A stretch of 24,139 nucleotides of DNA, from assembly GCA_023258935.1 (NCBI GenBank), contig JAHFRG010000001.1:7201-31339 (forward strand). Reading direction: 5' to 3'. Below, in pieces: positions 7,053 through 14,426 of this stretch. Source of the stretch: Betaproteobacteria bacterium. GTDB taxonomy: Bacteria > Pseudomonadota > Gammaproteobacteria > Burkholderiales > JAHFRG01. Position 1 is the stretch's first letter, and the number at the start of each line of letters is the position of its first letter. The position numbers and the translations under genes were made by a program. The notes under the pieces are model-generated. The model was not told the origin of the DNA. It made no database searches and was given only the letters and a program-made list of their open reading frames with translations.

Positions 7053-7967
7053 ATGCTGCATTTAACCTTGCGCCAACTGCGGGTGTTCGAAGCGGTGGCA
7101 CGTCACTTGAATTTTTCACGCGCTGCGGAGGAGCTTTATTTATCGCAGCCTGCGGTTTCCATGCAAATCAAACAGCTCGAACACAACATCGGCCTGCCGC
7201 TGTTTGAACAAATGGGCAAGCGCATTTACATGGCCGAGGCCGGGCGAGAGCTGTTTCAATACAGCAAAGCAATTGCGCAGCAACTCGCGGAACTGGAAGC
7301 AGTGCTGGATCAGATGAAAGGGCTCGAACGCGGCAAACTCAATATCTCGGTAGTGAGCACAGCCAATTATTTTGCGCCGCAGCTGCTCGCCAAATTCTGC
7401 CAACTGCACAAAAAGGTCACGGTTAGCTTGAACGTCTCCAACCGAGAAGCAGTGCTCAAGCAATTGGCAGACAACGATACCGATCTGGCAATCATAGGGC
7501 AGCCGCCACAAGGCGCGGACATCGTCGACGAATCGTTCATGGAAAACCCGCTGGTGGTAATTGCCCCGCCCAATCACCGCTTGGCCAAGCAGCGCAAAAT
7601 TCCGCTTGCCAAACTTCAGCAGGAGACGTTTTTGCTGAGGGAAATCGGCTCAGGTACGCGCGGCGCGATGGAACGTTTTTTCGCAGAGCATCGCATCAAG
7701 CTCAATACTGGAATGGAAATGGGCACCAACGAAGCGATCAAACAGGCGGTACAGGCGGGAATGGGCTTGGGCGTGGTTTCGCTGCACACGGTGGAACTGG
7801 AACTGGAAACACGGCGGCTTAAGCTACTCGACGTGGAGGGATTCCCGCTCAAGCGTCACTGGCATGTAGTGCACCGAAGACAAAAGCGCCTCTCCAAGGT
7901 GGCCCAGGAATTCAAGGATTTTCTGCTGAAAGAAGGGTCTAAACTGATGAATAAGGCACATACTTGA
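7053..7967 (+). CDS. cbbR: LysR-type regulator CbbR
   Basis: Transcriptional regulator of the RuBisCO operon, which in related bacteria senses metabolites such as RuBP, NADPH or PEP. From the ATG at 7053 it has 304 residues, normal for LysR proteins. The N-terminal winged helix-turn-helix is clear: LTLRQLRVFEAVARHLNFSRAAEEL, then SQPAVSMQIKQLE and LFEQMGKRIYMAEAG. The effector domain follows from about residue 90 (KLNISVVSTANYF). The frame is open upstream to 6975, but that part would run through the operator region and is unlike LysR N-termini, so 7053 is preferred. Its divergent position next to cbbL strongly supports the CbbR call over other LysR members. Confidence 0.93.
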   Translation: MLHLTLRQLRVFEAVARHLNFSRAAEELYLSQPAVSMQIKQLEHNIGLPLFEQMGKRIYMAEAGRELFQYSKAIAQQLAELEAVLDQMKGLERGKLNISVVSTANYFAPQLLAKFCQLHKKVTVSLNVSNREAVLKQLADNDTDLAIIGQPPQGADIVDESFMENPLVVIAPPNHRLAKQRKIPLAKLQQETFLLREIGSGTRGAMERFFAEHRIKLNTGMEMGTNEAIKQAVQAGMGLGVVSLHTVELELETRRLKLLDVEGFPLKRHWHVVHRRQKRLSKVAQEFKDFLLKEGSKLMNKAHT

Positions 7968-7995
7968 AATTTGCTGCAATGCCACTATATATAAT
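7964..7995 (+). promoter_or_regulatory. Candidate sigma-70 promoter of amrBAS
   Basis: TTGAAA (7964-7969) overlapping the cbbR stop is followed by an AT-rich TATATATAAT stretch (7986-7995). TATATA at 7988 gives an 18-bp spacer; the perfect TATAAT at 7990 would need 20 bp. A leader of roughly 25 bases would result. AGGAG at 8002-8006 lies 18 bases before the amrB ATG, too far for an ordinary ribosome binding site. Confidence 0.4.
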
Positions 7996-8024
7996 TAAAT
8001 TAGGAGCGTTACCATTTATCCTCT

Positions 8025-8831
8025 ATGAATCAGGTTCGTCCCGCTGCCGTCTCCGGCAGCTTCTACCCACGCCAGCCTGAAGCGCTAGCGCAGGAGGTTG
8101 TTGCCTTGCTGGACGCTGCAAAGCAGGATAAGCAAGCGACTCCCAAGGCGCTTATCGCCCCACATGCAGGCTACGTTTATTCGGGTCCGATCGCAGCTAA
8201 CGCCTATTCCCGGCTGGTACCGGCCCGAGGACGAATCAAACGAGTGGTGTTGCTGGGCCCCGCACACTTTGTTGCTGTGCAGGGTTTGGCCTTGCCTGAT
8301 GCCAGTAGTTTTGCCACGCCGCTCGGAATGGTTCCATTGGATGAGGCCGGCGTGGAAACGCTTTCCCGGCTGCCCCAGGTGTCACAAAGCAAAGCAGCCC
8401 ACGCTTCCGAACACTCTCTGGAAGTTCATTTGCCGTTTTTACAGACTGTGTTGGAGAAATTTACTCTGGTCCCGCTTGCGGTCGGAGATGCCACACCCGA
8501 GGAAATCGCTGAGGTCTTGGATTTACTGTGGGGAGGCGAAGAAACTTTGATCGTGGTCAGTTCCGATTTATCCCATTACCTGCCTTACGAAACTGCGCGC
8601 CGGGTAGATCAAGCAACGGCACAAGCGATACTGGATTTGCGAGAGCCGATCAGCCACCAGCAAGCTTGCGGCGCCTCGCCGGTGAACGGCTTGTTGCTCG
8701 CAGCGCAACGCCACCGCCTCAAACCGGAACTCTTGGACTTGCGCAATTCAGGGGATACCGCAGGCGACCACAGCCGGGTCGTAGGTTATGCAGCTTTCGC
8801 GTTTAATGAGAGCGCACAAAATGTACACTAA
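8025..8831 (+). CDS. amrB: AmmeMemoRadiSam system protein B (MEMO1 family)
   Basis: Bacterial homologue of human MEMO1, a protein with an extradiol-dioxygenase-like fold that binds metal. The 268-residue protein carries the family's putative metal-site residues: His47 in APHAGYVYSG, His81 in LLGPAHF, and Cys215 in ACGASPVNGLL. Other signatures are VSGSFYPRQPE at the N-terminus, SEHSLEVHLPFLQ, VSSDLSHYLPYE and NSGDTAGD near the C-terminus. The biochemical activity of bacterial AmrB is not established. It overlaps amrA by 11 bases and is the first gene of a three-gene unit. The ATG at 8025 gives the family-typical N-terminus, though its Shine-Dalgarno is poor. Confidence 0.94.
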   Translation: MNQVRPAAVSGSFYPRQPEALAQEVVALLDAAKQDKQATPKALIAPHAGYVYSGPIAANAYSRLVPARGRIKRVVLLGPAHFVAVQGLALPDASSFATPLGMVPLDEAGVETLSRLPQVSQSKAAHASEHSLEVHLPFLQTVLEKFTLVPLAVGDATPEEIAEVLDLLWGGEETLIVVSSDLSHYLPYETARRVDQATAQAILDLREPISHQQACGASPVNGLLLAAQRHRLKPELLDLRNSGDTAGDHSRVVGYAAFAFNESAQNVH

Positions 8832-9390
8832 CGCAGAGCAAATTGTTATTCCCATAGCCAGGGCGACGATAGGCCAGGCATTGGGCCGGCAGGCAACAGC
8901 TGACGAATCCGCGCCGTGGCTGCACCAGCCGAAAGCTTGCTTCGTCACTCTTAAAATGAATGGCGAGCTGCGCGGCTGTATCGGCTCACTTAATGCGCAA
9001 CGCTCACTGCTCACAGATCTCAAGGCCAATGCCCTGGCTGCTGCATTTCACGATCCTCGCTTTGAGCCATTGACCGATGGCGAATTCGACTATACCAGGA
9101 TTGAGATATCGCTGATTTCCGTGATAGAGACGATATATTTCGTAAATGAACAAGACGCCCTGAACCAGCTGCGCCCCGCGATAGACGGTATTATTTTCGA
9201 ATACCAAAACCAGCGCAGCACGTTTCTGCCGCAAATGTGGGAGAGCCTGCCCACACCACAGTTATTCATGGCGCTGCTGAAAAAGAAAGCGGGATTGTCC
9301 CCTTCCTTCTGGGCGGAAGACGTCAGGCTGTCGCGCTACACTGTGTTAAAGTTCCACGAATCCGAGTACATGGAAAACCTGTTGTTATGA
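8821..9390 (+). CDS. amrA: AmmeMemoRadiSam system protein A (AMMECR1 domain)
   Basis: A 189-residue single-domain AMMECR1 protein, homologous to the human protein linked to the AMME contiguous-gene syndrome. The invariant LRGCIGS motif is present within GELRGCIGSLNAQ, followed by DLKANALAAAFHDPRF and FDYTRIEISLIS. The C-terminal half has the conserved FLPQMWE and KKKAGLSP segments. No catalytic function is established. The ATG at 8821 lies inside the end of amrB, with GAGAG upstream. The open frame extends to 8788, but family N-termini resemble MYTNAEQ more closely. Its stop forms an ATGA overlap with amrS, so all three genes appear translationally coupled. Confidence 0.93.
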   Translation: MYTNAEQIVIPIARATIGQALGRQATADESAPWLHQPKACFVTLKMNGELRGCIGSLNAQRSLLTDLKANALAAAFHDPRFEPLTDGEFDYTRIEISLISVIETIYFVNEQDALNQLRPAIDGIIFEYQNQRSTFLPQMWESLPTPQLFMALLKKKAGLSPSFWAEDVRLSRYTVLKFHESEYMENLLL

Positions 9391-10460
9391 ACTACCCGGG
9401 GAAATATTGGCATAAGCTGGATGACGGGCGCATTCAGTGCGATCTATGTCCTCGCGATTGCCGGCTGCACGAAGGCCAGCGTGGCGCCTGCTTCGTACGC
9501 CAGCGCCTGAATGACGCCATGGTGCTTACTACTTACGGCCGTTCTTCCGGCTTTTGCATTGATCCCATCGAAAAGAAGCCGCTCAATCATTTTTATCCCG
9601 GCTCGAGCGTGTTATCTTTCGGCACTGCTGGCTGCAACCTGGCTTGCAAATTCTGCCAGAACTGGGATATCAGCAAGTCCAAAGAAATGGACACCCTCGC
9701 CGATTCGGCTTCCGCTGATGCCATTGCCGAAGCCGCGCTCGCTCATGACTGCAAGAGCGTGGCTTTTACCTACAACGATCCGGTAATTTTCGCTGAATAC
9801 GCCATGGACGTCGCGGATGCCTGCCGCGCACGCGGCATCAAGACTGTCGCGGTTACTGCGGGTTACATGCATGATGCGCCGCGCCGGGAATTCTATGCCA
9901 AGATGGACGCCGCCAATGTGGACCTCAAAGGCTTCACCGAAGAATTTTATTTCAAGCTCTGCGGCGGGCAGTTGCAGCCGGTTTTGGACACGCTTAAGTA
10001 CCTCAAGCACGAAACCCAGGTTTGGTTCGAAATCACCACACTGCTGATCCCGGGCAGGAACGATAGCGATGAGGAAATCCGTAGTGAATCGCAGTGGATC
10101 GCGCGCGAGCTGGGGCTGGATGTGCCGCTGCATTTCACCGCGTTCCATCCCGATTACAAGATGCTGGATCTGCCGCCGACCCCGCCAGAAACGTTAAGTC
10201 GTGCCCGCGCCATCGCCCAACAAGAAGGGCTGCAATACGTCTACACCGGTAATGTTTTCGATACGGAGGGCGGCACTACTTACTGCACAGGCTGCAAAAC
10301 ACCGCTTATCGTGCGCGACTGGCACCGCATTGTGAGCTACCGCGTCACGCAGGACGGGCGCTGCCCCGACTGCGCCACGCCGCTTGCAGGCGAGTTCGGG
10401 CAAGTCACCCACCCGTTCGGCAATCGGCGCATCCCGATTGCCATACACGCTGTCCGCTAG
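9387..10460 (+). CDS. amrS: AmmeMemoRadiSam system radical SAM enzyme
   Basis: A 357-residue radical SAM enzyme related to glycyl-radical-enzyme activases of the PflA type. The [4Fe-4S] site is CNLACKFC (Cys83, Cys87, Cys90; CX3CX2C), preceded by LSFGTAG. An N-terminal cysteine cluster CDLCPRDCRL...GACFVR (Cys18, 21, 25, 35) is typical of this family. Near the C-terminus, CTGC (300, 303) and CPDC (326, 329) look like a zinc ribbon or rubredoxin-like metal site. The ATG at 9387 overlaps the amrA TGA as ATGA; an upstream open frame to 9237 only overlaps amrA and is ignored. Its substrate is unknown. It ends 20 bp from the convergent fba stop. Confidence 0.94.
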   Translation: MNYPGKYWHKLDDGRIQCDLCPRDCRLHEGQRGACFVRQRLNDAMVLTTYGRSSGFCIDPIEKKPLNHFYPGSSVLSFGTAGCNLACKFCQNWDISKSKEMDTLADSASADAIAEAALAHDCKSVAFTYNDPVIFAEYAMDVADACRARGIKTVAVTAGYMHDAPRREFYAKMDAANVDLKGFTEEFYFKLCGGQLQPVLDTLKYLKHETQVWFEITTLLIPGRNDSDEEIRSESQWIARELGLDVPLHFTAFHPDYKMLDLPPTPPETLSRARAIAQQEGLQYVYTGNVFDTEGGTTYCTGCKTPLIVRDWHRIVSYRVTQDGRCPDCATPLAGEFGQVTHPFGNRRIPIAIHAVR

Positions 10461-10480
10461 CGCTTGTAGTTCGAGTGGTT

Positions 10481-11509
10481 TTAAGCGGCGACTTTTTCCT
10501 GCTCCATTTGCACAGTGTAGCGGCCTGAGCAGGCGGCGCTGTTCATTTTTTCGCGGTGATAAAGCGCTTTCTGCGCCGTCGCTACATTGGCGGACTGTCC
10601 CCTCCAAGTTTTGAGTGCCGGCTCCTGCAGCGCACGGCCGTAGGAAAAGCTCAAAGGCCAGGGATGGGGGCCCATTAAATTCATGGCGTTCAGATGTGCA
10701 GTCGCCTCCTCGGCACCCTGCCCGCCTGAAAGGAACACGATTCCCGGCACCGCCGCAGGCACTGCCCGCTTCAGGCAGAGCAGGGTTTGTTTCGCCACTT
10801 CTTCCACACCCGCCCGCTTCGGGCATTCGCTTCCCGAAATCACCATGCTTGCCTTGAGCACCATATGTTCCAGCGCAACGCGCTGCAGGTAGAGCGCATT
10901 GAAAACGCAGCGCAGCGTAGCTTCCGTAGCCTCAAAGCAGCGCTCTATGGTGTGTTTGCCGTCCATCAACACTTCCGGTTCCACCACCGGCACCAGCCCC
11001 GCTTCCTGGCATAGCGCTGCGTAGCGCGCCAGCGCATGCGCATTGGCATCCAGGCAATACGGGCTCGGAATTCTTTCGCCTATGGTGATGACCGCGCGCC
11101 ATTTGGCGAAGCTCGCCCCCATGCCACGGTATTCTACTAGGCGCTCGCGCAAGCCATCCAAGCCTTCGGTGACCTTTTCTCCCGGCGCGCCAGCGAGCTT
11201 CTTGGCACCGGCGTCCACCTTAATCCCGGTAAGGATCCCCTGGTGTTTGAGTGCTGCAGGAAACGGCGTGCCATCGGCAGCAGATTGCCGTATTGTTTCG
11301 TCGAAGAGAATCATGCCGCTGATGAATTGCGCTGCTCCGGGAACCGTGATGAGGAGTTCGCGGTAGGCGCGGCGGTTCTCCACCGTAGATTCGACGCTTA
11401 TGCTATCGAAGCGCTTTTTGCAGGTGGGTGCGCTCTCGTCTATAGCGAGTAGCCCTTTGCCTTTTGCCACCATCGCGGCGGCTGTGGCTTCAAGTTCACG
11501 TTCGTACAT
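10481..11509 (-). CDS. fba: Class I fructose-bisphosphate aldolase
   Basis: Reversibly condenses dihydroxyacetone phosphate with glyceraldehyde 3-phosphate (and erythrose 4-phosphate in the Calvin cycle). The 342-residue protein is the Schiff-base (class I) type, like animal aldolases. The Schiff-base lysine is probably Lys219 in MVLKASMVISG, where many family members have LLKPNMV. Also visible are LLAIDES (Asp24), FAKWRAV (Lys136) and LVPVVEPEVL (Glu178), plus IVFLSGGQGAEEAT. The ATG at 11509 has AGGAGGG nine bases upstream. Last gene of the tkt-gap-pgk-pyk-fba cluster; many proteobacterial cbb operons instead carry a class II enzyme (CbbA). Confidence 0.94.
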   Translation of the reverse strand: MYERELEATAAAMVAKGKGLLAIDESAPTCKKRFDSISVESTVENRRAYRELLITVPGAAQFISGMILFDETIRQSAADGTPFPAALKHQGILTGIKVDAGAKKLAGAPGEKVTEGLDGLRERLVEYRGMGASFAKWRAVITIGERIPSPYCLDANAHALARYAALCQEAGLVPVVEPEVLMDGKHTIERCFEATEATLRCVFNALYLQRVALEHMVLKASMVISGSECPKRAGVEEVAKQTLLCLKRAVPAAVPGIVFLSGGQGAEEATAHLNAMNLMGPHPWPLSFSYGRALQEPALKTWRGQSANVATAQKALYHREKMNSAACSGRYTVQMEQEKVAA

Positions 11510-11563
11510 ATATGCTAGCCCTCCTATAAATCTTAGCAGTGAATGACAAAAAACGCTTGTCTT

Positions 11564-13000
11564 TCACGCTACCCGATGGTGTTGTCCTATTTTTACGATT
11601 TTCATGGTATTGGTGCCTCCTGACTTGCCGATCGGTTCCCCGATGGTAAGCACGATGAGATCGCCCTCGCGTACCACGTTGTTAGCCAGCAGCACCTTTT
11701 CCACTTCGCGCAGCAGCTCTTCCCGGTCGTGACCCGTGTATTTCAGCATCAGCGGGTAGGTATCGCGGAACAGGCTGACACGGTGGCGCGTCGCGGTCTC
11801 CGTAGTAAGCGCATAAATCGGCACGCCGCAATTGAGCCTCGATATCCACAGCGCGGTCGAGCCCGATTGCGTGAGCGCTGCGATGGCCTTGACTTTCAGA
11901 TGGTAGGCAGTGAACAGTGCTGCCATCGCAATCGACTGGTCAATACGGGTAAAGACACGGTCCAGAAAATCGCGGTCCAGTGCGATTTCGGATGATTTTT
12001 CCGCTTCCAGGCAGATGCGGCTCATAGCTTCGACCGTCTCCACCGGATAGCTGCCGCTCGCCGTTTCCGCAGACAACATGACTGCGTCGGTACCATCCAG
12101 CACCGCATTCGCCACATCCGACACTTCCGCGCGGGTAGGAATAGGGTTTTCTATCATCGACTCCATCATCTGCGTCGCAGTAATGGTGAGCTTGCTCATT
12201 CCCCGCGCGACACGAATCATGCGTTTTTGCAAAGCCGGCACCGCGGCATCACCGACTTCCACCGCAAGATCGCCGCGCGCCACCATGATGCCGTCGCACG
12301 CGTCCATGATTTCTTGCAACGCCGGAATCGCCTCAGCCCTTTCGATCTTGGCAATCAGCAATGCTTGGCCGCCGGCATCGCGCAGCAACTGGCGGGCTGA
12401 GTGCATATCGGCCCCGCTCTTGGGAAATGATACTGCCAGATAATCCGCTTTGAGCTGAACCGCGGTTTTGATGTCCTCCTTGTCTTTATCGGTAAGAGCG
12501 GGAGCCGTCAGGCCGCCGCCTTGGCGGTTGATGCCCTTATTGTCCGACAACACTCCTCCGTGCCTGACATTGCAGATAATCTCATCGCCGCGTACCGCCT
12601 TTACCTCGAGCACGATGCGTCCGTCATCGAGGAGCAGCACCGCACCGGGGGCAACGTCGCGCGTAAGCTCCTGGTAATCCAGTCCCACTCGCTTTTCGTT
12701 GCCCGGCTCACTATTAGTATCGAGAACAAAACTGTCGCCGGTATGCAGCGTGATTTTGCCCTGCTCAAACTTGCCAATGCGGATTTTAGGTCCCTGCAAA
12801 TCAGCTACTATGCCGACGGTGCGGCCAACTTTTCGCGCTGTCACGCGCACCGCCTCGGCCCGCCGCAAATGATCCTGTGCCGTGCCATGGGAAAAATTCA
12901 TGCGCACCACGTCCACTCCCGCGGTTATCATGCGCTCAAGTATCTTCTCATCGCTGGAAGCGGGTCCGAGAGTGGCAACAATTTTAGTTCTGCGCAACAT
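11564..13000 (-). CDS. pyk: Pyruvate kinase
   Basis: Transfers phosphate from phosphoenolpyruvate to ADP, giving pyruvate and ATP. At 478 residues it is a normal bacterial pyruvate kinase. Domain A starts with RRTKIVATLGPAS and has VVRMNFSHG and ADLQGPKIRIG. The B domain lies between. The active-site signature LIAKIERAEA is followed by MVARGDLAVEVG and TATQMMESMI, then NAVLDGTDAVMLSAETA. The C-domain contains ALTQSGSTALWISRL. The ATG at 13000 sits inside a 14-bp perfect palindrome and has no Shine-Dalgarno in front. It lies in the same cluster as Calvin-cycle genes and probably diverts triose phosphate to pyruvate. Confidence 0.96.
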   Translation of the reverse strand: MLRRTKIVATLGPASSDEKILERMITAGVDVVRMNFSHGTAQDHLRRAEAVRVTARKVGRTVGIVADLQGPKIRIGKFEQGKITLHTGDSFVLDTNSEPGNEKRVGLDYQELTRDVAPGAVLLLDDGRIVLEVKAVRGDEIICNVRHGGVLSDNKGINRQGGGLTAPALTDKDKEDIKTAVQLKADYLAVSFPKSGADMHSARQLLRDAGGQALLIAKIERAEAIPALQEIMDACDGIMVARGDLAVEVGDAAVPALQKRMIRVARGMSKLTITATQMMESMIENPIPTRAEVSDVANAVLDGTDAVMLSAETASGSYPVETVEAMSRICLEAEKSSEIALDRDFLDRVFTRIDQSIAMAALFTAYHLKVKAIAALTQSGSTALWISRLNCGVPIYALTTETATRHRVSLFRDTYPLMLKYTGHDREELLREVEKVLLANNVVREGDLIVLTIGEPIGKSGGTNTMKIVKIGQHHRVA

Positions 13001-13008
13001 ATATGTTG
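12995..13008. other. 14-bp perfect palindrome over the pyk start codon
   Basis: CAACATATATGTTG is a perfect palindrome that includes the pyk ATG (12998-13000). It could be an operator or a small hairpin affecting initiation, or chance in an AT-rich start region. No Shine-Dalgarno is visible in the 20 bases upstream. Confidence 0.4.
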
Positions 13009-13087
13009 TGAAGGGTAAGGAGAGAGGAGTAAGAGGTATAAAAGATGATTTACTTTAGCGCGCTCCTGACACCTTGCTCCTCACACC
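13009..13087. repeat. Purine/pyrimidine inverted-repeat element between pyk and pgk
   Basis: The short pyk-pgk gap is a purine-rich tract of AGGAG/GTAAG-like units (13010-13037), an AT-rich centre (about 13038-13056), and a pyrimidine-rich tract of CTCCT/CACC units (13062-13089). The arms 13010-13030 and 13069-13089 pair at 15 of 21 positions. It directly joins the pgk stop codon. Similar heptad-like GTGAGGAGTAAGG elements are dispersed in gene gaps of many environmental bacteria (from memory). Confidence 0.6.
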
Positions 13088-14269
13088 TCAATGTTTTGCC
13101 GCGCGTTGTTCAAGAATTTCCACAGCAGGCAGTATCTTGCCTTCCAAATATTCAAGAAACGCCCCGCCGCCGGTGGAAACATAAGATACTTTGTCTGTAA
13201 CGCCATATTTCGCCAGCGCTGCCAGCGTTTCTCCGCCACCCACGAGGGAAAATGCGCTCGAACCAGCAATGGCTTTGGCCAACGCCTGGGTGCCTGCGCC
13301 GAACTGATCAAATTCATACACGCCGAGCGGACCGTTCCACACGATGGTGCCTGCTTTCTCCACTGCTCGCGCAATCTTCTCGCTGGTTTTAGGGCCGACA
13401 TCCATGATCAGGTCGTCCGCCACGATCTCCTTGATGTCCTTCACGGTGGCTTTGGCGGTTTCGGAAAATTCCTTGGCGCATACCACATCATGTGGAATCA
13501 GCACTTCACCCCCTTTGGCGTGCGAGGCCTCGATAATCTCTCGCGTTTCCCCGATCAAATTCGGCTCCGCCAGTGATTTGCCTATGGTGCACCCCGCGGC
13601 AAGTATGAAGGTGTTGGCGATGCTGCCCCCCACGATCAATTGATCCACCATCGTGCATAACAACTTCAGAGCAGTAAGCTTGGTCGAGACCTTTGAGCCC
13701 CCTACAATAGCCACCAACGGCCGCCTCGGGTTAACCAGCGCTTTCCCCAATGCATCCAGTTCGGCAGCAAGCAAGGGTCCGGCGCAGGCTGTCTTGGCAA
13801 ACTTGGCGACACCATGGGTCGATGCTTCGGCACGATGCGCGACTCCGAATGCGTCCATCACGTAGATGTCGCATAGTTTTGCCATCTTCTGCGCGAGCTC
13901 GTCGCTGTCTTTCTTTTCGCCCTTGTTGAAGCGCACGTTCTCAAACATCACCACATTGCCTGCGACAACTTCGACTCCGTTCAACCAGTCACTAATTACC
14001 GTCACTTCACGCTTCAACAGTTGGGAAAGGCGTTGCGCCACCGGTTTCAGGGAGCTGTGTTCATCGTACTTTCCTTCTTCAGGCCGCCCCAAGTGCGACA
14101 TCAGCATGACTTTGGCGCGCGCTTTGAGCGCATGCTCAACGGTCGGCAATGAAGCGCGGATGCGCGTATCATCCGCTACCTTGCCGTTATTCAGAGGAAC
14201 GTTAAAATCTTCGCGGATCAGCACTCGCTTGCCCGCAAGATCAAGATCGGTCATCCTCAAGATAGACAT
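13088..14269 (-). CDS. pgk: Phosphoglycerate kinase
   Basis: Phosphorylates 3-phosphoglycerate with ATP in the Calvin cycle, or the reverse in glycolysis. The 393-residue length is normal. Visible features are the N-terminal GKRVLIREDFNVPL, SHLGRPEEGKYDEHSSLKPVA, VVMFENVRFNKGEKKD, the hinge-region VAIVGGSKVSTKL, and the C-terminal nucleotide-binding WNGPLGVYEF and VGGGETLAAL followed by YVSTGGGAFLEYLEG. The ATG at 14269 starts SILRMTDLDLAGK. Upstream, instead of a clean gap, lies a spacer with a second copy of the gap 3' end. Third gene of the tkt-gap-pgk-pyk-fba cluster. Confidence 0.97.
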   Translation of the reverse strand: MSILRMTDLDLAGKRVLIREDFNVPLNNGKVADDTRIRASLPTVEHALKARAKVMLMSHLGRPEEGKYDEHSSLKPVAQRLSQLLKREVTVISDWLNGVEVVAGNVVMFENVRFNKGEKKDSDELAQKMAKLCDIYVMDAFGVAHRAEASTHGVAKFAKTACAGPLLAAELDALGKALVNPRRPLVAIVGGSKVSTKLTALKLLCTMVDQLIVGGSIANTFILAAGCTIGKSLAEPNLIGETREIIEASHAKGGEVLIPHDVVCAKEFSETAKATVKDIKEIVADDLIMDVGPKTSEKIARAVEKAGTIVWNGPLGVYEFDQFGAGTQALAKAIAGSSAFSLVGGGETLAALAKYGVTDKVSYVSTGGGAFLEYLEGKILPAVEILEQRAAKH

Positions 14270-14278
14270 TGCGAGCTT

Positions 14279-14324
14279 ATTTCGCGTTCATCCACGCAAC
14301 CGTCACATCCAGCATGCGGTTGCT
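14279..14324 (-). repeat. Duplicated gap 3' end, copy 1 (non-functional remnant)
   Basis: A 46-bp stretch identical to 14427-14472, offset by 148 bp. It would encode the last residues of GAPDH (SNRMLDVTVAWMNAK and stop). The codon just before it also reads Phe (TTT here, TTC in gap), so similarity may extend a little further with a synonymous change. Confidence 0.9.
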
Positions 14325-14426
14325 AAACTGCGGGCGTTGTGGCTTCGGCCGCTGGCTGGCGCCTGCTTAACATCGCGCTGCGATGTTAGCCTCCGCCGCA
14401 ACGAGCGAGGCGTAATAGTTTGCCTC
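14325..14426. other. Hairpin-rich spacer between the two gap 3'-end copies
   Basis: About 100 bp with no convincing gene. It holds a perfect 9-bp inverted repeat TAACATCGC-GCT-GCGATGTTA (14368-14388), nested in a larger imperfect hairpin with arms CGTTGTGGC (14335-14343) and GCCGCAACG (14395-14403), matching at 8 of 9 positions. There is no T-run, so it is not an obvious intrinsic terminator. It could be a remnant of a small mobile or integrative element, or a dispersed repeat. Confidence 0.5.

Noticed and set aside
10440..10495. A possible bidirectional terminator between amrS and fba (CCGCT ... AGCGG)
   Set aside because: The 5-bp arms are nearly 30 bases apart, partly inside coding sequence, and there is no T-run on either strand.
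10194..10826. A 210-codon minus-strand frame over the end of amrS and the end of fba
   Set aside because: It overlaps two firmly identified genes in other frames and is low-complexity (Gly/Ala/Arg-rich).
12521..13018. A 165-codon open frame antisense to the N-terminal half of pyk
   Set aside because: It is a mirror of conserved pyruvate kinase codons, with no ribosome binding site or recognisable domain.
14368..14388. The 9-bp perfect hairpin read as an intrinsic terminator between gap and pgk
   Set aside because: No T-run follows on either strand, and it sits inside a cluster that should be co-transcribed; I list it only as part of the spacer.
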